Source of the DNA: Methylorubrum sp. B1-46
GTDB taxonomy: Bacteria; Pseudomonadota; Alphaproteobacteria; Rhizobiales; Beijerinckiaceae
Length of the DNA stretch: 64,000 nt
NCBI RefSeq assembly: GCF_021117295.1
Contig: NZ_CP088247.1
Location: 2,247,001-2,311,000 of the forward strand
Direction of reading: 5' to 3'
The notes below the pieces were generated by a model. That model did not search any database, was not told where the DNA came from, and saw nothing but the letters and a program-made list of their open reading frames with translations. The position numbers and the translations under genes were made by a program. The first letter of the stretch is position 1. Every line of letters begins with the position of its first letter. Below are positions 39,023 through 47,619 of this stretch, piece by piece.

Positions 39023-40519
39023 ATGAAACCTCGTAACCTTCTCGCGCTCGGGCTGGGAGGAGCCGCCCTCGGCCTTCTCCTCGTCGAGCCGTCGCTCGCG
39101 CAGGCGCCGACGGTCGAGCCCGCCGTCACCGCCGCTGCCCCGGTGCCCAACAAGGGCGACACCGCCTGGATGCTGCTGTCGGCGGTCCTCGTCCTGCTGA
39201 TGACGGTGCCCGGCCTCGCCCTGTTCTACGGCGGCCTCGTGCGCACCAAGAACATGCTCTCGGTGCTGACCCAGGTCTTCGCGATCGCCTCGATCGTCTG
39301 CCTCCTGTGGGTCACCTACGGCTACAGCCTCGCCTTCACCAATGGCGGCGGTCTCAACGACTTCGTCGGCGGGTTTTCCAAGGCCTTCCTCAAAGGCGTC
39401 GATCCCAACTCGGTCGCGGCCACCTTCTCCAACGGCGTCGTGATCCCCGAATACGTCTACATCTGCTTCCAGATGACGTTCGCGATGATCACCCCCGGCC
39501 TCATCGTCGGCGCGTTTGCCGAGCGGATGAAGTTCTCGGCGCTGGTCGTGTTCACGATCCTCTGGGTCACGCTGATCTATTTCCCGATGGCCCACATGGT
39601 CTGGTACTGGGGCGGTCCCGATGTCTTCGCCGACGCGGCCCGCAAGCTCGCCGCCGCCGGTGGCGAGGCCAATGCTGCGGCCAAGGCCGAGTACGACGCG
39701 GTGCTGGGTGATGCCGGCATGCTGTTCAAGTGGGGCGCCCTCGACTTCGCCGGCGGAACCGTCGTGCACATCAACGCGGGCATCGCCGGCCTCGTCGGCT
39801 GCCTGATGCTCGGCAAGCGCATCGGCTACGGCCGCGACCTGCTGGCCCCGCACTCGCTGACCATGACCACGATCGGCGCCTCGCTCCTGTGGGTGGGCTG
39901 GTTCGGCTTCAATGCCGGCTCGAACCTCGAGGCCAACGGTGCCGCGGGCCTGGCGATGATCAACACCTTCGTCGCCACCGCCGCCGCCGCCGTCTCCTGG
40001 CTCTTCGTCGAGTGGGCCGCCAAGGGTCGGCCGTCGCTCCTCGGCATGCTCTCGGGTGCCATTGCCGGCCTCGTCGCCGTGACGCCGGCCGCGGGCTTTG
40101 CCGGCCCGATGGGCTCGATCGTGCTCGGTCTCGCCGCGGGTGCCGTCTGCTTCGTGATGTGCTCCACCGTGAAGAACGCGCTCGGCTACGACGACTCCCT
40201 CGACGTGTTCGGCGTGCACTGCGTCGGCGGCATCCTCGGCGCCATCGCCACCGGTATCCTGGTCTCGCCCGATCTCGGCGGCGCCGGCATCCCCGACTAC
40301 ACCACCAAGCCCGGTGAACTCACCGTTGGCGCCTACGACATGGTCGCCCAGGTGATCACCCAGGCGAAGGCGGTCGGCTTCACCATCCTGTGGTCGGGCA
40401 TCGGCTCGGCGATCCTCTACAAGCTCGTCGATCTGACGATCGGCCTGCGCGTGACGCAGGAGGAGGAGCGCGAGGGCCTCGACATCGCCGATCACGGCGA
40501 GCGCGCCTACAACTACTGA
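39023..40519 (+). CDS. amtB: Ammonium transporter AmtB
   Basis: A 498-residue ammonium channel with an N-terminal signal peptide (LALGLGGAALGLLLVEPSLAQA) and then eleven membrane helices. Landmarks are the start of the mature core GDTAWMLLSAVLVLLMTVPGLALFYGGLVR, the pore segments TFAMITPGLIVGAFAER and GGTVVHINAGIAGLVG with a pore His, and DVFGVHCVGGILGAI with the second pore His. It pairs with glnK, whose T-loop plugs the pore. Confidence 0.97.
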   Translation: MKPRNLLALGLGGAALGLLLVEPSLAQAPTVEPAVTAAAPVPNKGDTAWMLLSAVLVLLMTVPGLALFYGGLVRTKNMLSVLTQVFAIASIVCLLWVTYGYSLAFTNGGGLNDFVGGFSKAFLKGVDPNSVAATFSNGVVIPEYVYICFQMTFAMITPGLIVGAFAERMKFSALVVFTILWVTLIYFPMAHMVWYWGGPDVFADAARKLAAAGGEANAAAKAEYDAVLGDAGMLFKWGALDFAGGTVVHINAGIAGLVGCLMLGKRIGYGRDLLAPHSLTMTTIGASLLWVGWFGFNAGSNLEANGAAGLAMINTFVATAAAAVSWLFVEWAAKGRPSLLGMLSGAIAGLVAVTPAAGFAGPMGSIVLGLAAGAVCFVMCSTVKNALGYDDSLDVFGVHCVGGILGAIATGILVSPDLGGAGIPDYTTKPGELTVGAYDMVAQVITQAKAVGFTILWSGIGSAILYKLVDLTIGLRVTQEEEREGLDIADHGERAYNY

Positions 40520-40549
40520 GTGGCGGCCCGCCATCCCGGCGGGCATCCG

Positions 40550-40584
40550 AAAAAGGCCTCGGCGCACCGCGCCGGGGCCTTTTT
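40550..40584 (+). terminator. Intrinsic terminator after amtB
   Basis: An 11-bp GC stem (one G-U pair) with an ACC loop, flanked by five A and five T, lies 31 bases after the amtB stop. This is a textbook Rho-independent terminator, which can also act in reverse. Confidence 0.88.
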
Positions 40585-40750
40585 CATGGGTCGATGGCTG
40601 AGTCGCGCCGAGCCTTCGTCGATTGCCGCTGCGGCTTAGGTCTTCCCAATCGTGAATCAATCGTGAGGAAAACGGGAGATTTTCGCAAGAAAGTTAAACG
40701 ATCGTCGTTTCAGGGATTGTTGCCTTCGCGCAACATTTTTCGGCCGCAGA

Positions 40751-40764
40751 TTGATGCAGGTCAA
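40751..40764 (+). promoter_or_regulatory. FNR/FixK-type box upstream of the barrel gene
   Basis: TTGATGCAGGTCAA fits the FixK/FNR consensus TTGAY-N4-RTCAA at every specified position. It lies 96 bases before the ATG of the outer-membrane protein, suitable for activation near -41. This suggests oxygen- or redox-dependent control by a Crp/Fnr-family regulator. A short 6-bp hairpin with a T5 run sits just upstream (40718-40740). Confidence 0.6.
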
Positions 40765-40859
40765 AACTGGCTAAAAATTGGGCACTTGCGCAAAACTTCA
40801 TTTTGCGACGCGGCGGCGACTTCGGCACCTTGGCCGTACCGAACTTGGGGCTGACCGCA

Positions 40860-42116
40860 ATGACAATCAAAACAATGTTTCTGGCCGCAGGCGCGGCGCT
40901 GACGACGCTGAGCGCGACCGCGCTGCCAGTTCTCGCCGCAGACATGCCCGCCGCCGCGTCGGCCCCGGTTGTCGTCGAGGAGCATTGCAAGGCCGCGATC
41001 TCGACCCCGACCTTCGGCGGTCTCATCAAGGCGAACCCGAACCCAGCCTGCTTCGTCACGGGATTGGGCGACATCTATGTCGGCGGCGCGATCACCGGCT
41101 TTGCCTATTCCCAGACCAACGCCTTCGGCATCCTCTCGCCGAGCGTCGAGCAGGATCGCTACGGCCGGGTCGACTTCACGAACCTCCAGGGCTGGATCCA
41201 GAAGGCGGATGGCCCGCTGCAGTTCTACGTGCATGCCGGCCTCTACTCGATCCCGGCGCTCGGCCTGCCGCTCTACTCCTCGTTCGAGCAGACCCAGTCG
41301 TTGTTCGGCCCGGTGCCGGTCGCCTTCGGCAAGTGGCAGATCAACGACGAGTGGTCGATCCAGGCCGGCCGGATGTTCACCAACATCGGCTCCGAGCTGT
41401 TGTTCTCCTACCAGAACCTCAACATCTCCCGCGGTCTGGTGTTCAACCAGGAGAACTTCATCAACCAGGGCGTTCAGGTGAACTACGCCAGCGGCCCGTT
41501 CGCGGCGGCGGTCTCGGTGAACGACGGCTTCTACTCGGGCGAGCTGAACTGGGTGACGGGCTTCGCCACCTACAAGCTCGACGATTCGAACACGATCGGC
41601 ATCAACGGCGGCACGCATTTCAGCGACTTCGATTCCTCGACCCGCAGCCCGCGCTTCCAGTTCGCGACAATCAACTCGCTGCAAAACAGCAGCATCATCA
41701 GCGTGAACTACACCTACGCCAACGGTCCGTGGATCATCGCGCCGTACTTCCAGTACACCACCGTCGATCGCAAGGATAACTACTTCTCCCCGATCATCGG
41801 CGGCGAGACCTGGGGCGGCGCGCTGCTCGCCGGCTATGCCTTCAACGAGAATTTCGGTCTGGCCGGCCGTGTCGAGTACATCGCCCAGTCGGGGACCCGC
41901 TTCGACACCTTGAGCGCGACCAGCCTCCTGTACGGTCCGGGCAGCTCGGCCTTCTCGTTCACCATCACGCCGACCTTCACCTGGGACCGCTACTTCGTCC
42001 GCGGCGAGTTCGCGACGGTGCAGGCCTACGACGTCACCCCCGGCTTCGGCTTCGGCCGCGACGGCACCAAGCGCTCGCAGGAGCGCTACCTGGTGGAGAC
42101 CGGCTTCACCTTCTGA
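40860..42116 (+). CDS. Outer-membrane beta-barrel (porin-like, BBP2-type) protein
   Basis: 418 residues with a clear signal peptide (MFLAAGAALTTLSATALPVLA, cleaved near residue 26). The mature part is beta-rich with alternating aromatics: DIYVGGAITGFAYSQ, LQFYVHAGLYSIP, WSIQAGRMFTNIGSELLFSY, GGALLAGYAFNENFGLAGRVEYI. The C-terminal VETGFTF ends in Phe, the outer-membrane assembly signal. The layout matches the putative beta-barrel porin-2 group. The transported solute is unknown. ATG 40860 opens the signal peptide. A FixK-type box lies upstream and a strong terminator follows, so the gene is probably a single transcription unit. Confidence 0.85.
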   Translation: MTIKTMFLAAGAALTTLSATALPVLAADMPAAASAPVVVEEHCKAAISTPTFGGLIKANPNPACFVTGLGDIYVGGAITGFAYSQTNAFGILSPSVEQDRYGRVDFTNLQGWIQKADGPLQFYVHAGLYSIPALGLPLYSSFEQTQSLFGPVPVAFGKWQINDEWSIQAGRMFTNIGSELLFSYQNLNISRGLVFNQENFINQGVQVNYASGPFAAAVSVNDGFYSGELNWVTGFATYKLDDSNTIGINGGTHFSDFDSSTRSPRFQFATINSLQNSSIISVNYTYANGPWIIAPYFQYTTVDRKDNYFSPIIGGETWGGALLAGYAFNENFGLAGRVEYIAQSGTRFDTLSATSLLYGPGSSAFSFTITPTFTWDRYFVRGEFATVQAYDVTPGFGFGRDGTKRSQERYLVETGFTF

Positions 42117-42156
42117 GGGCTGCGCCGGTCCGCCGGCGAGACAGGGACATGATGTG

Positions 42157-42191
42157 GGAAGCCCCGGAGAAATCCGGGGCTTCCTGCTTTT
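42157..42191 (+). terminator. Intrinsic terminator after the barrel gene
   Basis: A perfect 12-bp stem (GGAAGCCCCGGA / TCCGGGGCTTCC) with a GAAA tetraloop followed by TGCTTTT, 40 bases after the stop codon. Confidence 0.88.
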
Positions 42192-42348
42192 CGGGGGCGG
42201 AACCGGAGACATCTCGTATTCTTCGCCCGCTACTGGGGTCGCGATTCACGTGTTGCGGAGACGCGACCGCTTTGGGGAGCGCACTTAGCCCGCCGTTAAC
42301 CGACCCGCATTAGCCTTACCGGATCGTTGACACCGGACCGGTCTGCGC

Positions 42349-44961
42349 ATGCGTTCCCTTCGCCGTTCCGCGTCGCCCTACGACACCTTCGTCGACAGCC
42401 TGCGGCCCTTCCTGGCCAAGCGGCTGACGGAGTGCGGCGGCCTGATCCTCTTCACCGGCGCGGTCGCCCTGACCGTCGCCCTGGCGACGTGGTCGATCGA
42501 CGACCCGAGCCTCAACCACGCCACCGACCAGCGGGCGCACAACGTGCTCGGGCGCCCCGGCGCCGTCGTCGCCGACCTCGCCATGCAGCTCCTCGGGCTC
42601 GGCTCGATCATGCTCGCGCTGCCGCCCGTCCTCTGGGGCATGCGGCTGATGCGCGAGCGCGACTTGCCGCACGGGGGCGTGCGCATGGCCCTGTGGTTCG
42701 TCGGCGTGCTCTCCGCGAGCGCGGTCGCGAGCGCCGTGCCGGCGACCGCCCGCTGGCCGCTGCCCACCGGCATGGGCGGTGTGGCGGGCGACGCACTGCT
42801 CGCCGGCACACGGATGCTGGTCGGGCCGCTGGCGCATTTTGCCGGCTTCCTGTTCGCGGCGATCGCTATCCTCAGCCTCACCGCCGCCTGCCGCGTCACC
42901 AAGCCGGATTTCGAGGAGGAGGAGGAGGGACCCTACGGTGCCCCGCGTCCCGCGCCCCGGCCCGGCCGCGCTACGGCCCACGAAGAGCGTCACGATTCCG
43001 ACGAGCCGAGCCTGGGCATCCTGTCGCTGGGGGCACTCGCCCAAGCGGTCATGCGCGGCCGCGCCTCGCTGCGCACCCGGCTCGAATCCTGGCAGGCTCC
43101 GGCCGAGGAGGGGGAGGGGCTCGCCTATGCCGGCGCCTCGCCCGCGCTCGCCGCACGCCGCGCCTTCGCCGACCCGGAGGAGGCACCCTGGGCGCCGCAC
43201 GCCCGCGAGCATGCCGATGTCTCGGGCCGCCGCGAGCCGCAATTCGAACCGCAGGACGACGAAGCGGACGACGGGCCCGTCCGCGCCGTCCCGCCGCGCC
43301 CTGCGCCTATCGCCCGTGAGGCGGAGGCGGCCGCCCTCGAACCGTCCACCCGCGTCTCGCGCCCGCTGCCGCAGGCTCCGGCGGCGCGCCCGCGCCCGGC
43401 CGAGTCCCGCCCGGAAGTCGGTGAGTACCGGCTACCCGCCCTGGAGCTTCTCGCCCGCCCGCGTGAGGCGGCGCCGGGCTCCGAGGTTTCGGCGGAGGCG
43501 CTGGAGCAGAACGCCACCATGCTGGAAGCCACGCTTCAGGATTTCGGCGTGCGCGGCGACATCCTCGCAGTGCGCCCCGGCCCCGTCGTCACCCTCTACG
43601 AGCTGGAGCCGGCGCCCGGCACCAAGTCCAGCCGCGTCATCGCACTTGCCGACGACATCGCCCGCTCGATGTCCGCCGTCTCAGCCCGCGTCGCCGTGGT
43701 GCCGGGCCGCAACGCCATCGGCATCGAGCTGCCGAACGCCAAGCGCGAAACGGTGTTTCTGCGCGAGCTGCTCGCCTCCGAGGACTTCGTCGAGTCCAAG
43801 CACAAGCTGGCGCTGTGTCTCGGCAAGAACATCGGCGGCGAGCCGATCATCGCCGACCTCGCCCGCATGCCGCACCTGCTCGTCGCCGGCACCACCGGCT
43901 CGGGCAAGTCGGTGGCCATCAACACCATGATCCTGTCGCTGCTCTACCGCCTGAAGCCGGAAGAGTGCCGCCTGATCATGGTCGATCCCAAGATGCTGGA
44001 ACTGTCGGTCTATGACGGCATCCCGCACCTGCTCTCCCCCGTCGTCATCGACCCGAAGAAGGCGGTCATCGCCCTCAAATGGGCCGTGCGCGAGATGGAG
44101 GAGCGCTATAAGAAGATGTCGAAGGTCGGTGTGCGCAACATCGACGGCTTCAACGCCCGCCTCGAAGAGGCCCGCGCCCGCGGCGAGACCCTGACCCGCA
44201 CGGTCCAGACCGGCTTCGACCGCACCACCGGCGAGGCGGTCTACGAGGACGAGGTCATGGACCTCAACCCGCTGCCCTACATCGTGATCGTGGTCGACGA
44301 GATGGCCGACCTGATGATGGTGGCGGGCAAGGACATCGAAGGCGCGATCCAGCGTCTCGCCCAGATGGCGCGGGCGGCCGGCATCCACCTGATCATGGCG
44401 ACGCAGCGTCCCTCGGTCGACGTCATCACCGGCACGATCAAGGCGAACTTCCCGACCCGGATCTCCTTCCAGGTGACGAGCAAGATCGATAGCCGCACGA
44501 TCCTGGGCGAGATGGGGGCCGAGCAGTTGCTGGGCCAGGGCGACATGCTGTTCATGGCCGGCGGCGGGCGCACGACGCGCGTGCACGGGCCGTTCTGCTC
44601 GGATTCGGAAGTCGAGAGCGTGGTCGCCCACCTCAAGCGCCAGGGCCGGCCCTCCTATCTGGAGGCCGTCACGGCGGAGGAGGGCGAGATCCCGTCGGGC
44701 GCCCCCGCGTCCGAGGACGGCCCGGTCTTCGATGGCGGCCAGTTCGGCGGCGGGGAGGGGGGCGACCTCTACGAGCAGGCGGTGGCCGTGGTGCTGCGGG
44801 ACAAGAAGGCCTCGACCTCCTACATCCAGCGTCGCCTGCAGATCGGCTACAACCGCGCCGCCTCGCTGATGGAGCGGATGGAAACTGAAGGCCTCGTCGG
44901 CCCGGCCAACCATGCCGGCAAGCGTGAGATCCTGGTGGAGGCCGAGCCGCAGGATTACTGA
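42349..44961 (+). CDS. ftsK: DNA translocase FtsK
   Basis: An 870-residue FtsK/SpoIIIE motor linking division and chromosome segregation. N-terminal membrane helices span about 25-190 ([19 protein letters not shown] and others). A Pro/Ala/Glu-rich linker follows to about 380. The RecA-like motor has Walker A GTTGSGKS at 514-521 and Walker B in [14 protein letters not shown]. The C-terminal winged-helix gamma domain (about 805-862, [22 protein letters not shown]) reads KOPS sites. The linker is shorter than in E. coli (1329 residues), as is usual in alphaproteobacteria. ATG 42349. Confidence 0.96.
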   Translation: MRSLRRSASPYDTFVDSLRPFLAKRLTECGGLILFTGAVALTVALATWSIDDPSLNHATDQRAHNVLGRPGAVVADLAMQLLGLGSIMLALPPVLWGMRLMRERDLPHGGVRMALWFVGVLSASAVASAVPATARWPLPTGMGGVAGDALLAGTRMLVGPLAHFAGFLFAAIAILSLTAACRVTKPDFEEEEEGPYGAPRPAPRPGRATAHEERHDSDEPSLGILSLGALAQAVMRGRASLRTRLESWQAPAEEGEGLAYAGASPALAARRAFADPEEAPWAPHAREHADVSGRREPQFEPQDDEADDGPVRAVPPRPAPIAREAEAAALEPSTRVSRPLPQAPAARPRPAESRPEVGEYRLPALELLARPREAAPGSEVSAEALEQNATMLEATLQDFGVRGDILAVRPGPVVTLYELEPAPGTKSSRVIALADDIARSMSAVSARVAVVPGRNAIGIELPNAKRETVFLRELLASEDFVESKHKLALCLGKNIGGEPIIADLARMPHLLVAGTTGSGKSVAINTMILSLLYRLKPEECRLIMVDPKMLELSVYDGIPHLLSPVVIDPKKAVIALKWAVREMEERYKKMSKVGVRNIDGFNARLEEARARGETLTRTVQTGFDRTTGEAVYEDEVMDLNPLPYIVIVVDEMADLMMVAGKDIEGAIQRLAQMARAAGIHLIMATQRPSVDVITGTIKANFPTRISFQVTSKIDSRTILGEMGAEQLLGQGDMLFMAGGGRTTRVHGPFCSDSEVESVVAHLKRQGRPSYLEAVTAEEGEIPSGAPASEDGPVFDGGQFGGGEGGDLYEQAVAVVLRDKKASTSYIQRRLQIGYNRAASLMERMETEGLVGPANHAGKREILVEAEPQDY

Positions 44962-45072
44962 CTCGCGCCTCCACTCACATCGAACGACCGGCTGGCGCGC
45001 CGCTCTCGCAGGAGGGCGGCGCGCTTCGCGTTTCAGCGGCGCTTCCCTCTCGACAACGGCTACGCTTGGAAA

Positions 45073-45088
45073 TATAGCATCAGCTATA
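45073..45088 (+). promoter_or_regulatory. Dyad TATAGC-N4-GCTATA upstream of the TonB receptor
   Basis: A 6-bp perfect inverted repeat with four-base spacer in an AT-rich island, 20 bases before the ATG, with further matched bases outside it. Position and composition suit a metal repressor of the Fur/Zur/Irr group. With a ZnuD-like receptor behind it, Zur is the first guess, but the match to a published Zur box is only general. Confidence 0.45.
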
Positions 45089-45107
45089 AGTTCGAGTGAG
45101 AGGTCTT

Positions 45108-47243
45108 ATGTCGAGGAAACGCTATGGACTTGGTCGCTGGGCCGGAATCGGCATCGCCGGTCTCGTCGTGTCGCCGCTCCAGGCCGAGGAAGTGTCTCTC
45201 GATGAGATCAGCGTGACCTCCGACCGAAAGGCCCGGCGCGAGGGCGCCGCATCGGGTCCGACGCCGAACCCGGTCGGTGTCCTGCCGGTGGTGGCCGACC
45301 GCTTCGCGACGGTGAGCGTCGTCTCCGGCGCCGATCTCGCCCGCTCGCAGCCGACCTCGCTGGGTGAGGCTCTGTTCGACAAGCCGGGCCTGTCGGCGAC
45401 CACTTTCGCACCGGGCTCGGCCTCGCGGCCGATCATTCGCGGCCTCGACAACCACCGCGTCCGCATCCTCGAGAACGGCACCGGCGTGCAGGACATGTCC
45501 GATCTCGGCGAGGACCATTCCGTGCCGATCAACCCGCTGATCAACGACCGGATCGAGGTGATCCGCGGGCCCGCCGGCCTGCGCTACGGCTCGCAAGCCG
45601 TCGGCGGTGTGGTCTCGGTCGAGAACAACCGCATCCCGACGAGCATCCCCTCCGGCGGTATCGCGGGTCGGGTGACGACGGGCTATTCGGCCGTCGATAA
45701 CGGCCGCAACGCCGCCGCGACCGTTGACGCCGGCAGCGGCAACGTCGCGGTCCACGCCGATGCCTTCAAGAGCGCGGCGGACGACTACAACACGCCGCTC
45801 GGCATCCAGCGCAATTCCTTCAACCGGTCGCAGGGCGGAGCCTTCGGCACCTCCTACCTGTTCGACCGCGGCTTCGTCGGCCTGTCCTTCAGCCACTTCG
45901 ATTCGGTCTACGGCATTCCCGGTCTTAGTTCGGCGGCGCAGCGCACTCGTCTCGATCCGGTGCAGGACAAGCTCCAGGCGCGCGGCGAGTACCGGCCGCT
46001 CGACGGGCCGTTCGCGGCGATCCGGTTCTGGGCCGGCGGCTCGAACTACCGCCACAACGAGTTCGGCATCGACGCCAGCGGCGTCGAGGGGATTGAGGCG
46101 GTGTTCAAGAACCGCGCGGCGGAAGGGCGGATCGAGGTCGATCACGTGCCGGTCGATGTGCCGTTCGGCACCCTGACCGGTCAGTTCGGTGTCCAGGCCG
46201 ATCGGCGCAAGCTCCGTATCTCGGGGGCGGAAGGCGGGCTCCTGCGCCCCACCGACACGCGGGTGCAGGCCGCCTACCTGTTCGAGGAATTGGCGCTCGG
46301 TGGCGGCCTGCGGTTCCAGGCGGCGGGCCGGATCGAGGGCAATCGCGTGGCCGGCACCCAGGCGCTGTTTCCCTCGGACTTCCTGCCCGACGGCCCCGGC
46401 GACGAGCCGCTGGAATCGCGCCGCATCCGCCGCTTCGCCCCGAAGAGCGCGAGCTTCGGCGCGCTCCAAGATCTGCCCTACGGCTTCGTCGCGAGTCTGA
46501 CCGGCTCCTATGTCGAACGCGCCCCGACCTCGCCGGAACTGTTCTCCCGCGGGCCGCACGAGGCCTCCGCGACCTTCGAGATCGGCGACCCGAATCTCAA
46601 GCTGGAGCGCGCCCGCACCGTCGAGGTGGCGATCCGCCGGGCGGAGGGGCCGTTCCGCCTCGATGCCACCGGTTACGTCACCCGCTATACCGGCTTCGTC
46701 TACAAGCGCCTGACCGGCTTCACCTGCGGCGACACCTTCGATTCGTGCGGGATCGGCGGCGGGGATCTGCGCCAGGTCGCCTATTCGCAGGCCGGCGCCA
46801 CCTTCGCCGGCGCCGAGATCGCCAGCCAGATCGACCTCGTGCCAGTCGGCGACGGCTTTGCCGGCATCAGTGCCCAGTACGACTTCGTGCGGGCGCAGTT
46901 CGATGACGGGAGCTTCGTGCCGCGCATCCCGCCCCACCGCGTCGGCGGCGGCGTTTTCCTGCGGGCGGACGGTTGGTTCGCTCAGGTGAGCCTGCTGCAC
47001 GCCTTCGCACAGACGCAGACGGGCGTGCTGGAGACGCCGACGCCCGGCTACAACGACCTGAAGGCGGAGATCGCCTATAGCCGTCCGCTCGATCCAACGG
47101 TCCACGGCCTGAGCGAGGTGACGCTGGGCCTGCGCGGCACGAACCTGCTCGATGACGTGATCCGCAACGCCGCCTCCTTCCGCAAGGACGAGGTGATCCT
47201 GCCGGGCCGCAACGTGCGGCTCTTCCTCACGGCACGGTTCTGA
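45108..47243 (+). CDS. TonB-dependent receptor, ZnuD-like
   Basis: A 711-residue outer-membrane receptor. The signal peptide ends at about residue 26 (VVSPLQA). The plug follows (VVSGADLARSQPTSLGEALFDKPGLS, RPIIRGLDNHRVRILENG, DHSVPINPLINDRIEVIRGPAGLRYG). The 22-strand barrel ends in RNVRLFLTARF with terminal Phe. The plug motifs with DHSVPINP and GLRYGSQAVGGVVSVENNRIP resemble ZnuD-type zinc receptors more than siderophore or cobalamin receptors. ATG 45108 has GAGAGG just upstream; GTG 45096 is less likely. It stands alone, without TonB, ExbBD or ABC genes. The substrate assignment is tentative; the TonB family is certain. Confidence 0.88.
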   Translation: MSRKRYGLGRWAGIGIAGLVVSPLQAEEVSLDEISVTSDRKARREGAASGPTPNPVGVLPVVADRFATVSVVSGADLARSQPTSLGEALFDKPGLSATTFAPGSASRPIIRGLDNHRVRILENGTGVQDMSDLGEDHSVPINPLINDRIEVIRGPAGLRYGSQAVGGVVSVENNRIPTSIPSGGIAGRVTTGYSAVDNGRNAAATVDAGSGNVAVHADAFKSAADDYNTPLGIQRNSFNRSQGGAFGTSYLFDRGFVGLSFSHFDSVYGIPGLSSAAQRTRLDPVQDKLQARGEYRPLDGPFAAIRFWAGGSNYRHNEFGIDASGVEGIEAVFKNRAAEGRIEVDHVPVDVPFGTLTGQFGVQADRRKLRISGAEGGLLRPTDTRVQAAYLFEELALGGGLRFQAAGRIEGNRVAGTQALFPSDFLPDGPGDEPLESRRIRRFAPKSASFGALQDLPYGFVASLTGSYVERAPTSPELFSRGPHEASATFEIGDPNLKLERARTVEVAIRRAEGPFRLDATGYVTRYTGFVYKRLTGFTCGDTFDSCGIGGGDLRQVAYSQAGATFAGAEIASQIDLVPVGDGFAGISAQYDFVRAQFDDGSFVPRIPPHRVGGGVFLRADGWFAQVSLLHAFAQTQTGVLETPTPGYNDLKAEIAYSRPLDPTVHGLSEVTLGLRGTNLLDDVIRNAASFRKDEVILPGRNVRLFLTARF

Positions 47244-47619
47244 CGACGGGGGAGCCGCCGGTGCTCGGACCCTGATCGCAGCCGTCGCACCGGCGTCGGG
47301 GCGGCCGGTTCGGCCGTGCCACACATCGTGGACCGATGAGGGAAGCCGCCCGCGATTGCCGGCATTGAGCGTTTTGAGTCCGGAAGGATGCCAACGGAAG
47401 CTGTGGCGATCCAGAAGTCACGAGGCGTATGTTCGCATTGCAGCGGTGAATGGTGTACCTTTTGACTCCATGCGAAATCATCGAACGGGAGAGACCGTTC
47501 GAATCGATTCCATCTATTGCCAGCCTGAGGAATTGCCGTAACGATCTCGCTGGGACTGCGGGCCGTGCCGCTCGTTCCGACTGCGGAATACGGTTCGGAA
47601 GGCTGTGCGAAGGTACGGG
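47244..47619 (+). other. 376-bp spacer before the HWE kinase
   Basis: No gene is supported. The relatively AT-rich part 47430-47530 includes the perfect dyad at 47481-47502 and is the probable promoter region of the kinase. No GGAAC-N16-GTT general-stress promoter could be confirmed. Confidence 0.55.
47481..47502 (+). promoter_or_regulatory. Perfect dyad TCGAACGG-N6-CCGTTCGA
   Basis: Eight-base arms, exactly complementary, spacer GAGAGA, ending about 118 bases before the HWE kinase ATG. Operator-like; the regulator is unknown. Confidence 0.45.

Larger units (their letters stand above)
40520..40859 (+). other. 340-bp amtB-barrel gene spacer
   Basis: Contains the amtB terminator (40550-40584), a relatively AT-rich stretch from 40660 onward, the FNR/FixK-like box and the promoter zone of the next gene (GGCTAAAAATTGGGC, 40768-40782). 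No gene is supported. Confidence 0.6.

Noticed and set aside
45084..47324. 746-codon reverse frame opposite the TonB receptor
   Set aside because: Shadow of the receptor gene with no recognisable protein features.
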